A stretch of 64,000 nucleotides of DNA from Acinetobacter sp. WU_MDCI_Axc73 (lineage in GTDB: Bacteria > Pseudomonadota > Gammaproteobacteria > Pseudomonadales > Moraxellaceae). The position numbers and the translations under genes were made by a program. Positions 8,525-16,377 of this stretch are shown piece by piece. How positions within the stretch are numbered: the stretch's first letter is position 1; every line of letters begins with the position of its first letter. The notes beneath the pieces are model-generated. The model made no database searches. It saw only the letters and a program-made list of their open reading frames with translations, and was not told the DNA's origin. The stretch spans positions 1-64,000 of the forward strand of contig NZ_JAHPRO010000003.1 in the NCBI RefSeq assembly GCF_025562455.1, in the 5' to 3' direction.

Positions 8525-10282
8525 ATGAAGTTTAATTTTGAAATAGATACGATTTGGTGTTTAGAACAATTATTAAAAGATGGGCGCATTACAGAGCGTG
8601 ATAAATTATTGATTCAAACCACACATCGCCAAAAGGATCAGTTGAAATGGCACCCGATTCAATGGATTGCCCAATTCAATCTTAAAGACCAACAATCACT
8701 AGATAAAGTATTAAACAGCACGCGTTTAAGTCAATGGCTAGCTGAAAAATCAGAACTGACATTTTATGTGATTGATCCACTAAAAGCAGATGTAGGTAAA
8801 TTGACCTCGGTGATGTCACAAGAGTTTGCCTTACGCAATAAAATTTTGGCCGTTGGCATTACAGCAGATTCAATTTTAATCGGGACAGACCAACCGTTTA
8901 TGACTGACTGGTTGGTGAATCTTGAGCGGAGCTTAAGTCCGAAAAAAATCGAACGGGTGATTTTAAATCCTGAACAATTACATCGCTATCTGGTTGAATA
9001 TTATCAAGTCAGTCGCGCGGTCAATTCATCGCAAAATTCAGGTCATTATGATCGGGAAAACAAAGGCGTAGAAGCTCTTTTACAGTTAGGAGATACGCAA
9101 ACGCCTGATGCCAATGATCAACACATCGTCAAACTCGTCGATTGGGTATTGCAGTTTGCTTTTGAACAGGGTGCCAGTGATATCCACCTTGAACCACGTA
9201 AAGATACGGGTAAGGTTCGTTTCCGTATTGATGGCGTTTTGCACACTATTTATAACATGCCAGCAAATACTTTAACCGCAGTGATCGCACGTATTAAAAT
9301 CTTGGGTCGGCTTAATGTTGCGGAAAAACGTAAACCACAGGATGGGCGCTTAAAAACCCGAACACCTAAAGGTCAGGAAACAGAGCTACGTCTATCGACT
9401 TTGCCGACCGCATTTGGTGAAAAAATGGTGATGCGTATTTTTGATCCCGATGTCTTGGTGCGCAGTTTTCAGCAATTGGGTTTCGAAGGACGTTTGCTCA
9501 ATGACTGGAATACGCTGACACAGCATAGTCATGGCATCATTTTGGTCACAGGTCCAACAGGTTCAGGTAAAACCACCACGCTCTATTCTTCTTTAAAGCA
9601 ACTTGCGACCGAACAGGTCAATGTGTGTACGATTGAAGATCCGATTGAAATGCTGGAGCCTAGTTTTAATCAGATGCAAGTCAACCCAGCCATTGAGTTG
9701 GGTTTTGCCGATGGTGTTCGTGCTTTGATGCGTCAGGATCCAGACATTATTATGGTGGGTGAGGTGCGTGATCAGGATACGGCCAATATGGCAATACAAG
9801 CCGCATTAACAGGTCATCTGGTGCTTTCTACTTTACATACCAATGATGCACCATCAAGTTTGACGCGTTTACATGATTTGGGCGTTCAACCATTTTTGAC
9901 GGCTGCCACCATCTTAGGGGTATTGGCACAACGTTTAGTACGAAAGTTATGCCCGCATTGTAAACAGCAAACTCAGATTAATGAACAGGAATGGGAGCAC
10001 CTGACGTTTGATTACATGATGGATATGCCTGAAACTGTTTATCGTGCAGTAGGTTGTGAAGCATGTCGTCACACGGGTTACAAAGGGCGTATTGGTATTT
10101 ATGAATTTATGCCTGTAAGTACGGAAGTGAAGCATTTGATTAGTACCCATGCGACTTTGAATGAATTACGTGCCCAAACAAAAAAAGAGGGTGTCGAACC
10201 ATTGCGGATTGCAGGGGCGCGTAAAGTGATTGAAGGTGTTACTACGTTAGAAGAGGTTTTGCGTGTTGTTCCACTCAACTAA
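8525..10282 (+). CDS. GspE/PulE/PilB-family secretion ATPase (lone gene)
   Basis: This 585-aa hexameric ATPase powers type II secretion or type IV pilus assembly from the cytoplasmic face. The N-terminal 160 residues resemble a divergent T2SSE N-domain. The core has GPTGSGKTT (Walker A, 343-351), the Asp box TIEDPIE, and Walker B DPDIIMVGEVRDQDTA. A zinc-binding tetracysteine follows: CPHC (Cys476, 479) and CEAC (Cys511, 514). No gsp or pil genes surround it. In Acinetobacter the type II secretion genes are scattered, so GspE is the best guess, but sequence alone does not exclude a pilus ATPase. Confidence 0.85.
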   Translation: MKFNFEIDTIWCLEQLLKDGRITERDKLLIQTTHRQKDQLKWHPIQWIAQFNLKDQQSLDKVLNSTRLSQWLAEKSELTFYVIDPLKADVGKLTSVMSQEFALRNKILAVGITADSILIGTDQPFMTDWLVNLERSLSPKKIERVILNPEQLHRYLVEYYQVSRAVNSSQNSGHYDRENKGVEALLQLGDTQTPDANDQHIVKLVDWVLQFAFEQGASDIHLEPRKDTGKVRFRIDGVLHTIYNMPANTLTAVIARIKILGRLNVAEKRKPQDGRLKTRTPKGQETELRLSTLPTAFGEKMVMRIFDPDVLVRSFQQLGFEGRLLNDWNTLTQHSHGIILVTGPTGSGKTTTLYSSLKQLATEQVNVCTIEDPIEMLEPSFNQMQVNPAIELGFADGVRALMRQDPDIIMVGEVRDQDTANMAIQAALTGHLVLSTLHTNDAPSSLTRLHDLGVQPFLTAATILGVLAQRLVRKLCPHCKQQTQINEQEWEHLTFDYMMDMPETVYRAVGCEACRHTGYKGRIGIYEFMPVSTEVKHLISTHATLNELRAQTKKEGVEPLRIAGARKVIEGVTTLEEVLRVVPLN

Positions 10283-10368
10283 ATAGCCTAAGCACAAAAT
10301 TTCCTGAGATTGACTTTATCTTATTTGGCTAAATTATTGATCGCAAATAAACAACCAAGGGGATTAAC

Positions 10369-10428
10369 ATGATGTGTAATATCCAAATGGCAGTAGCTTT
10401 AATCAAAATGGGTCATGTATCTGCTTAA
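10369..10428 (+). CDS. Candidate 19-aa small protein or leader peptide
   Basis: ATG ATG TGT AAT begins a 19-codon ORF, MMCNIQMAVALIKMGHVSA, ending with TAA. A strong Shine-Dalgarno, AAGGGGA (10357-10363), sits 5 bases before the start. A -35-like TTGACT lies at 10310-10315 with an AT-rich -10 area about 17 bases on. The peptide is hydrophobic in the middle and has one cysteine. I do not recognise it. It lies 87 bases after the ATPase gene. It may be a real small protein, a leader peptide, or the translated part of a small RNA. The evidence is the ribosome binding site and position only. Confidence 0.4.
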   Translation: MMCNIQMAVALIKMGHVSA

Positions 10429-10520
10429 GTGTGTGTAAATCAATCTGCTTTAGCAGCTTGATAGAAGTAAGTGATGTTTTAAAAAGCATTGAGTGAGTCA
10501 TATTTGGAATGTTCATAAAG

Positions 10521-10555
10521 AAAAAAACAGTATGGCTCAAGCCATACTGTTTATA
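10521..10555 (-). terminator. Strong terminator after hemP
   Basis: AAACAGTATGGC and GCCATACTGTTT form a perfect 12-bp stem with a TCAA loop (10525-10552). The A run at 10521-10527 becomes the U tract on the minus strand, so it serves hemP. It may also stop plus-strand transcripts from the 10369 ORF. Confidence 0.88.
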
Positions 10556-10601
10556 TATTTTATTTGCCCACGAGTGTTATTATTTTAGACGGTTTTTTTA
10601 A

Positions 10602-10772
10602 TTATTTGGTTAGAATCAAACGATTGTTACGGGTTAAGCGTAAACGGTATTCTACACCTGCATGCATAATGCGAATTTCACGACCTAGGGCAAATAGATT
10701 GTTTGAATGCAACATTGGCAAAGATTGAGCTGTTTCGTTGCTACGAGTAAATAGGTTAAAAGGTGCGTTCAT
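10602..10772 (-). CDS. hemP: Hemin uptake protein HemP
   Basis: The minus strand encodes 56 aa ending LRLTRNNRLILTK. The segment LFALGREIRIMHAGVEYRL is the core of the HemP/HmuP family, small cytoplasmic proteins linked to haem-iron uptake. In some species HmuP activates the haem receptor gene. A GGAG Shine-Dalgarno precedes ATG 10772, and a near-consensus Fur box lies 33 bases upstream. Expression should therefore rise in iron starvation. There is no haem receptor or hmu operon next to it, so it acts on distant genes or is an isolated member of the Fur regulon. Confidence 0.88.
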   Translation of the reverse strand: MNAPFNLFTRSNETAQSLPMLHSNNLFALGREIRIMHAGVEYRLRLTRNNRLILTK

Positions 10773-10804
10773 TTGTTGTGCTCCGTGGTGTTTTAGCTAA
10801 CGAT

Positions 10805-10823
10805 TTAAATGATAATCATTATC
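10805..10823. promoter_or_regulatory. Fur box upstream of hemP
   Basis: The 19 bases match 16 of 19 positions of the Fur consensus GATAATGATAATCATTATC. The core GATAATCATTATC (10811-10823) is a perfect 6-1-6 inverted repeat. It lies 33 bases before the hemP start on the minus strand and 89 bases before the divergent mutT-like gene, so hemP is the obvious target. Confidence 0.85.
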
Positions 10824-10911
10824 GAATAGACCTGTCAATCAAAAAAATGAATATTTTATAAAAAATAAAATTTGCTTACACTTGGGTAAAATTGAGGAAG
10901 ATCTAAACGCT

Positions 10912-11808
10912 ATGTCAAAACCTGTGATCGATATTGCTATAGGGATATTATTACATCGCGGAAAAGTATTGGTAGGCTGGCGCCAAGCAACGCAACATCA
11001 GGGCAATAAATATGAATTTCCTGGCGGTAAGATTGAATCGGGAGAAAGCCCTGAAGAGGCGTGTCGCCGTGAGATTTATGAGGAAGTGGGTATTGGATTA
11101 TCCCAATGGTATGCGTTTGATCGTATCCAGCATGAATATGACGATATTGTAGTCAATCTTCATCTGTTTTATGCCTATGTCCCTGACTACTTAATACAGC
11201 TGATTCAGCAGCCATGGACATGGTATAGTCGTGACCAACTCATGCGACTCAATTTTCCCAAAGCCAATGATTCGATTATTCAGCGTTTATTTTGGCCGCA
11301 TTCCATTAAAATTAGTCATCAATTATCCAACTTTCAACCAGAGGCAAATTCACTTTTTTACTGGAGAGCAGAATCAGACCAGTTTTTAACTGAAGATTTG
11401 TATCGATACTCATCAGAAGATTTACAAAAACTGATCATCAATATTGAGCATTTTCAAAAAATCTCCAGCGATTTAGAACCCTCGATAAAGACTTTGCATC
11501 TTAAACAGTATCAATTGATGCAACTGCGAAAAGGGGATTTGCAACAAAGTAAGCGTTATATCGCTGCCTGTCATGATCTGGTCGCCTTACAGCATGCTGA
11601 GCAAATTGGCTGCGATGCGGTATTAATCAGTCCGATCCTGAACACACAAACTCATCCAGAACGCCAAGCTTTAGGATGGGAAACTTTAACGCAATGGACG
11701 AAACACACTCATATTATAGTTTTTGCACTAGGCGGGTTGCATCCTGATGATCTTATCAAAGCACAGCAACATGGTGCTTATGGAATTGCAGGCATTCGTA
11801 ATTTTTAA
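10912..11808 (+). CDS. mutT: MutT-type Nudix hydrolase fused to a ThiE-like domain
   Basis: The protein has about 298 aa. Residues 1-130 are a Nudix domain with the full box G-x5-E-x7-REU-x-EE-x-GU, seen as GKIESGE then REIYEEVGI. This is the MutT pattern for hydrolysing 8-oxo-dGTP so that it is not built into DNA. The last 120 residues or so resemble thiamine-phosphate synthase (ThiE/TenI) with DAVLISPILNTQTHP and a final ALGGLHPDDLIKAQQHGAYGIAGIRNF. This fusion is known in gammaproteobacteria, and the role of the second domain is unsettled. I chose ATG 10912 (MSKPVIDIAIG), because a TTG at 10882 adds ten residues unlike the family. Confidence 0.88.
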   Translation: MSKPVIDIAIGILLHRGKVLVGWRQATQHQGNKYEFPGGKIESGESPEEACRREIYEEVGIGLSQWYAFDRIQHEYDDIVVNLHLFYAYVPDYLIQLIQQPWTWYSRDQLMRLNFPKANDSIIQRLFWPHSIKISHQLSNFQPEANSLFYWRAESDQFLTEDLYRYSSEDLQKLIINIEHFQKISSDLEPSIKTLHLKQYQLMQLRKGDLQQSKRYIAACHDLVALQHAEQIGCDAVLISPILNTQTHPERQALGWETLTQWTKHTHIIVFALGGLHPDDLIKAQQHGAYGIAGIRNF

Positions 11809-11849
11809 ATTGGATGCAATGTATAACGTTATATCGAGCAACAGAAGCC

Positions 11850-12437
11850 TTAAAGTGAATTTAAGGCTTGTTGAGCTTGTTGTACCGTTTGTGCATGATT
11901 TTGCTTTTGTCCAGCGACTAAAATAGCCTGCCAAAGTTGTTTTTTCATGGGTGCAGATTGCGCATAACTTAAACCACGTCGTGCCAGTGATTCTGCCGAA
12001 CTGTATTGCCCTTTTTGATTGGCGACCAAAGCCAGATACATAAAGGTTTCTGCCGCTTGTGGCGCTAAACGTTGAGCCTGTAAAGCAAAACGTTCAGCTT
12101 CGTCCCATTTTTGCTGACTATATGCCGTTTGAGTCTGTTGTATCAGATTTTTAAAAGCAGGAAGAGATCGTCCGTCATTAAACTGCTGTTTTGCTTTTTG
12201 TTCAGGAACGACAACACGTACTGGTTTACGTTTGATTTCTTCCTGTTCATAGGGCGTGATTTTAACGCCATCAGGTGTTTCTACCGTTTTCTTGGTAGGT
12301 TCAGCAGGCTTTTGTGGTGCTTTTTTCTGTTCTTCATGTAAAGGGAATGTCGAACATCCCACAAAAGCAGTCATTGTTAATGCTAAAAAACCTTGCTTCC
12401 ACATACGCTTTAAATCTCTTTTACCAACCTTGATCAT
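11850..12437 (-). CDS. lpoP: Outer-membrane TPR lipoprotein LpoP, PBP1b activator
   Basis: This is a lipoprotein with lipobox FVGC (Cys28 from ATG 12437, Cys17 from ATG 12404). A proline- and lysine-rich linker follows, then a C-terminal tetratricopeptide region of about 100 aa (KWDEAERFALQAQRLAP, GQYSSAESLARRGLSYA). In Pseudomonas and Acinetobacter the PBP1b activator LpoP is an outer-membrane TPR lipoprotein encoded just after the PBP1b gene, exactly as here. The ATG at 12437 overlaps the ponB stop as TAATG, pointing to translational coupling. ATG 12404 would give a more typical short signal peptide, and both starts remain possible. No LpoB-like gene was seen. Confidence 0.82.
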   Translation of the reverse strand: MIKVGKRDLKRMWKQGFLALTMTAFVGCSTFPLHEEQKKAPQKPAEPTKKTVETPDGVKITPYEQEEIKRKPVRVVVPEQKAKQQFNDGRSLPAFKNLIQQTQTAYSQQKWDEAERFALQAQRLAPQAAETFMYLALVANQKGQYSSAESLARRGLSYAQSAPMKKQLWQAILVAGQKQNHAQTVQQAQQALNSL

Positions 12438-14833
12438 TAGTTTGAATAACTACCACTGGAAATGACGCGATTATTAGACAGATCATTTTGCATTTGATTT
12501 TCACTGTCACGAATATAGTTGTCCATGCTATCGTTCGCAGGGGCACTTGTATCACCGTTTTCCGTATCAGAATTGTAAGTCGGCTCAACCTGATAATGTG
12601 GTAAGCCACACACAGTTGCCTGACGTGGCACGTTGTTCCGCATGAGTGGGATGTACATCGCACCTTCGCAACCCTGAGCAGATAAATGACCTGTTGCAGA
12701 GTCAATCCATTGCCATTGCACATCATCTGTTTGACGTAAGTTAACTGGCTGTTGACGCAATTGTTTCATGACATTGGTCCAGACAGGTAATGCGCCCGAC
12801 GAACCTGTTAATCCTGTAATTTTATTGTCATCCAGACCAAGCCATACGACAGCTAGATAATTACCAGAATAACCCGCAAACCATGAATCACGTGTATCGT
12901 TAGTCGTTCCTGATTTACCTGCAAGATTCAGATCAGGAGATAAAGTATTGTAAGCAGCTCTACCTGTACCAGAACGCATGACTTGTTGCAAACCATAATT
13001 CAAAATGTAGGCAGCAGATGGATCGATCGTTTGTTGAACATTTAAACCAAAACGTTCTAATACATGACCATTGGCATCAACCACAGAGCGAATCGCACGA
13101 GTCGGGTATTTAAAACCGCCTGTTGCAAAGTTTCCATAGATACTGAGCATTTCCATAGGCGACATATTCACCGCACCTAAAAATGCAGATGGATAGTTTG
13201 GAATATTTGAAGTAACGCCAAACTTTTTCAGGTTATTGCTAAAAGTGGATAAACCAAATTCCTGACCTAAACGCACGGCTGAAAGGTTATAAGAATGCGC
13301 CAATGCTTGCTGCAATGTAACGACACCATGTTCACCGCCGCTATAGTTCTTCGGTGTCCAGCTCTTATCACCGCCTACTGGGATATTTACCGCTGCATCT
13401 TGAATTTGACTAGCCCAGTTATAACGTCCAGACTCAATTGCACTTAAATAAATGACAGGTTTAAGCAATGAACCAACTTGACGTTTAGCATCTACTGTAC
13501 GATTAAATCCTGTAAAATCCTGAGTCGAACCCACAGCAGCAATCAATTCTCCATTTTCTGGATGTTGAATCAATACAGCACCCTGTAAATCTTTAAGACG
13601 AGCAGGATTACGGTTTGAAATTTGTTCGACAGTCGATTTAAAAGCATTTTGAATACGTGTTTGAGCAATTGGATCAAGTGTTGTGAAAATACGCAATCCT
13701 TGATTAGTTAAGTCATTTTCCTGATATTCAGAGCGCAGTTGGCGACGAACAATGTCCAGAAAATCTGGAAACTTCGCTGGTCCAAGACTTGGTTTAGCCA
13801 CCACGCCTAAAGGACGTGCACTTTCTTTATCGTATTGTTCTTGAGTTAAGTAGCCCATTACTAACATATTATTTAGCACGATATTACGACGTTTAAGTGC
13901 TGCTTCAGGATTACGCCACGGATTATATAACGAAGGTCCTTGTACCAAACCAACCAGATAAGCTTGCTGTGCGATGTTTAATTCACGCAGAGGCAGACCA
14001 AAATAAAACTGTGAAGCCAAACCATATCCATTAATGGAATAGCTACCATTTTGCCCGAGATTCACTTCGTTTAAGTAGGCTTCCAGAATCTCATCCTTAC
14101 TATAATGTAGCTCTAGCAACATGGCCATAAACGCTTCATTGGCTTTACGTTTGAGTGTGCGTTCTGGACTTAAATAGAAGTTTTTGACTAATTGCTGTGT
14201 CAAGGTCGAACCACCTTGACGTCTGCCACCTGTGACATTACTCACCAATGCTCGTGCAGTTCCGCGTACAGAAATACCATGATGGCTATAAAAGTTACGA
14301 TCTTCTGTGGCGACAAGTGCTTCAATCAACGTTTTTGGAACTTTGTCGAGTTTAATCAGGACGCGGTCTTCATTGTGCTGCGGATAGATGCCGCCAATCA
14401 ATAGCGGTTCAAGTCTTGCAATGCCTGTTGAAGAAGGCTTGGTGGCGCGAATATCTGAAATTTGATCATTGGCAAAAGACACCTGTAAGACTTGCTCGGG
14501 TTCAGAGCTATCACCAAAATCGAAACCACGTGTATGTACATACATGGTATTGCCCTGAACCACGTAATTTCCAGATTTTGTGTAATTTTGAGCGCTTTTA
14601 TAGCCAAGCAGTCCTAGCTCCTGACTGAGGTCGGTCTGAGTTACAGGTGCATTGGTATAAAGTTCAAGCGGTCGTGCAAAAACTTTTGCGGGGATGTCCC
14701 AGCGTTTACCTTCAAATTTCTCACGAATAATATTATCCAGTCGAATTAAATAAATACTAAATGCAAGAAAACCGCCAATAATGATCACTGAAAAAATAAG
14801 CGCAAAAAAGCCAATGCCACGTTCAAACTTCAT
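12437..14833 (-). CDS. mrcB: Penicillin-binding protein 1B (bifunctional peptidoglycan synthase)
   Basis: This 798-aa inner-membrane protein polymerises and cross-links peptidoglycan. A membrane anchor lies at about 8-30 and a UB2H-like regulatory domain at about 60-150. The glycosyltransferase-51 domain has ATEDRNFYSHHG with catalytic Glu177, GGSTLTQQLVKNF and KDEILEAYLNEVNLGQNG. The transpeptidase domain has the active serine in SLLK (455-458), SYN (514-516) and KSGTT (640-644). All catalytic motifs are intact, and the length is normal for PBP1b. Its stop overlaps the start of the lpoP gene, its likely activator. Also called ponB. Confidence 0.95.
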   Translation of the reverse strand: MKFERGIGFFALIFSVIIIGGFLAFSIYLIRLDNIIREKFEGKRWDIPAKVFARPLELYTNAPVTQTDLSQELGLLGYKSAQNYTKSGNYVVQGNTMYVHTRGFDFGDSSEPEQVLQVSFANDQISDIRATKPSSTGIARLEPLLIGGIYPQHNEDRVLIKLDKVPKTLIEALVATEDRNFYSHHGISVRGTARALVSNVTGGRRQGGSTLTQQLVKNFYLSPERTLKRKANEAFMAMLLELHYSKDEILEAYLNEVNLGQNGSYSINGYGLASQFYFGLPLRELNIAQQAYLVGLVQGPSLYNPWRNPEAALKRRNIVLNNMLVMGYLTQEQYDKESARPLGVVAKPSLGPAKFPDFLDIVRRQLRSEYQENDLTNQGLRIFTTLDPIAQTRIQNAFKSTVEQISNRNPARLKDLQGAVLIQHPENGELIAAVGSTQDFTGFNRTVDAKRQVGSLLKPVIYLSAIESGRYNWASQIQDAAVNIPVGGDKSWTPKNYSGGEHGVVTLQQALAHSYNLSAVRLGQEFGLSTFSNNLKKFGVTSNIPNYPSAFLGAVNMSPMEMLSIYGNFATGGFKYPTRAIRSVVDANGHVLERFGLNVQQTIDPSAAYILNYGLQQVMRSGTGRAAYNTLSPDLNLAGKSGTTNDTRDSWFAGYSGNYLAVVWLGLDDNKITGLTGSSGALPVWTNVMKQLRQQPVNLRQTDDVQWQWIDSATGHLSAQGCEGAMYIPLMRNNVPRQATVCGLPHYQVEPTYNSDTENGDTSAPANDSMDNYIRDSENQMQNDLSNNRVISSGSYSN

Positions 14834-15166
14834 AAATCTGTCATAAAAGCCAACAAAGTGTGCTAATCATGCGATAGCTTTTATATCTTTTGCAATGATA
14901 AATCTGTGAACAAGCTAAAAAATCCAGTTTTTCTGCTCAAGCTTCAAATTCTTTAGATGTTATTTATTGATAATCAACATCTTTATAGAGATAGATGAGG
15001 TAGATTGATTCGACACGATTTTAGCGTTACTGTGTTATATTAGTCGCACAAATCGCATATGATATGTTGATCTTAGGGTTCATCGTGATTTTTCGGTGGA
15101 TGAGCTTCATGTATATATGATGCTTCACAGACCATCCCTATACTGGTTTTAACTTATAGGCATCCA
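14834..15166. other. Divergent intergenic region between mrcB and nadK
   Basis: These 333 bases must carry both promoters. An extended -10 element TGTTATATT at 15033-15041 would start the nadK transcript near 15048, giving a leader of about 120 bases. A 7-bp inverted repeat, AGATGTT/AACATCT, lies at 14955-14982. No ORF with a ribosome binding site was seen. Confidence 0.5.
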
Positions 15167-16087
15167 ATGCAGTCTGCAAATCTTTCAGCCAAATCTTTTC
15201 GTAATATTGGTTTAATCGGCCGTCCTGATAAATCATCGGTTGTTGAAACTTTAAGTCTGATTCACGACCATCTTTTGCATTTGGGATTACATCCTGTTTT
15301 TGATCAGGAAACGGCAGCACTTGTGCCTGATAATAACACGCAAAGCGTAAGCCGTAGTTTATTGGGTGAAGTGGTCGATCTCGTGATTGTGGTGGGCGGT
15401 GATGGTTCACTGTTACATGCTGCACGTGCATTGGTTCGACATAACACACCTGTAATCGGGGTCAACCGTGGTCGCTTGGGTTTTTTAACCGACATTAAAC
15501 CGTCTGAGGTGATCTTTAAACTCGATCAGGTATTACAGGGACATTTCCAGTTAGATCGACGTTTTTTACTCGAAATGGAAGTTCGTTCCAAAGGTGAAAC
15601 CATTTATGATGCCATTGCGCTCAATGATGTGGTGTTACACTCAGGACGTTCTGTACATATGATTGATTTTGAGTTGAATATTGATGGTCAGTATGTTTAT
15701 CGTCAGCACAGTGATGGCTTGATTGTATCGACACCAACAGGTTCAACCGCTTATGCACTGTCAGGCGGTGGTCCTATTTTACATCCGAGTATGGATGCGA
15801 TTGCACTGGTTCCGATGCATCCGCATACTTTATCTTCACGTCCAATTGTAGTGAGTGGACACAGTGAAATTAAATTGACCATTCGCGAAAATCGTGTTCT
15901 CCCTATGGTGAGTGCTGATGGACAAAACAGCATTTCCTTGAATGTTGGGGATACAGTGCATATCAGAAAACATCCATTTAAGTTAAACTTATTACATCCA
16001 CCCGGTTATGACTTTTATATGGCTTGCCGTACAAAGCTTGGCTGGAATCAGGATTTTGACTCATTTCAACAGCAGGATGACGCATGA
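15167..16087 (+). CDS. nadK: NAD kinase
   Basis: This 306-aa cytoplasmic enzyme phosphorylates NAD to NADP using ATP. It has the GGDG motif at 77-80 with the following SLLHAAR, the NRGRLGFLTD segment, an LNDVVLH motif, and the conserved substrate loop DGLIVSTPTGSTAYALSGGG. Length is typical. Its last four bases, ATGA, overlap the start of the next gene, so the pair is co-translated. The start follows a weak AGGC-type ribosome site after a fairly long leader. Confidence 0.96.
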   Translation: MQSANLSAKSFRNIGLIGRPDKSSVVETLSLIHDHLLHLGLHPVFDQETAALVPDNNTQSVSRSLLGEVVDLVIVVGGDGSLLHAARALVRHNTPVIGVNRGRLGFLTDIKPSEVIFKLDQVLQGHFQLDRRFLLEMEVRSKGETIYDAIALNDVVLHSGRSVHMIDFELNIDGQYVYRQHSDGLIVSTPTGSTAYALSGGGPILHPSMDAIALVPMHPHTLSSRPIVVSGHSEIKLTIRENRVLPMVSADGQNSISLNVGDTVHIRKHPFKLNLLHPPGYDFYMACRTKLGWNQDFDSFQQQDDA

Positions 16088-16356
16088 ATATTGAACAAAT
16101 GCTTGCCGTTTTAGATCCAGATATCGTGGAGCGTTTAAAAACGGCAGTGGAAATTGGCAAATGGCCAAATGGTATCGCATTAACTCAAGAACAACGCCAA
16201 ATTTGTATGCAAGCGATCATTGCGTGGGAGCATCAGAATGTCCCTGAAAAAGAGCGTACAGGGTATATTGATAAAGGTAAAAAAGAAGAAGGAGACGAGT
16301 GCGATTCGCATGAGCCTCAACATGACACGGAATTTAAACCAATCCGATTTATTTAA
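16084..16356 (+). CDS. DUF1315 (YeaC-like) protein
   Basis: This 90-aa cytoplasmic protein belongs to the DUF1315 family. MNIEQMLAVLDPDIVERLKTA and the following IGKWPNGIALTQEQ closely follow the E. coli YeaC N-terminus. The second half is acidic, rich in Glu, Asp and His, and probably disordered. Its function is unknown. It overlaps nadK by 4 bases, which suggests a link to that operon. Its transcript ends at a terminator that lies within the neighbouring convergent gene. Confidence 0.8.
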   Translation: MNIEQMLAVLDPDIVERLKTAVEIGKWPNGIALTQEQRQICMQAIIAWEHQNVPEKERTGYIDKGKKEEGDECDSHEPQHDTEFKPIRFI

Positions 16357-16377
16357 AACAGACTGGGTTAAATGTCC

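Noticed and set aside
12421-12726. A 101-codon minus-strand frame overlapping the end of mrcB
   Set aside because: It lies inside the well-supported mrcB gene in another frame and has no family match. It is a shadow.
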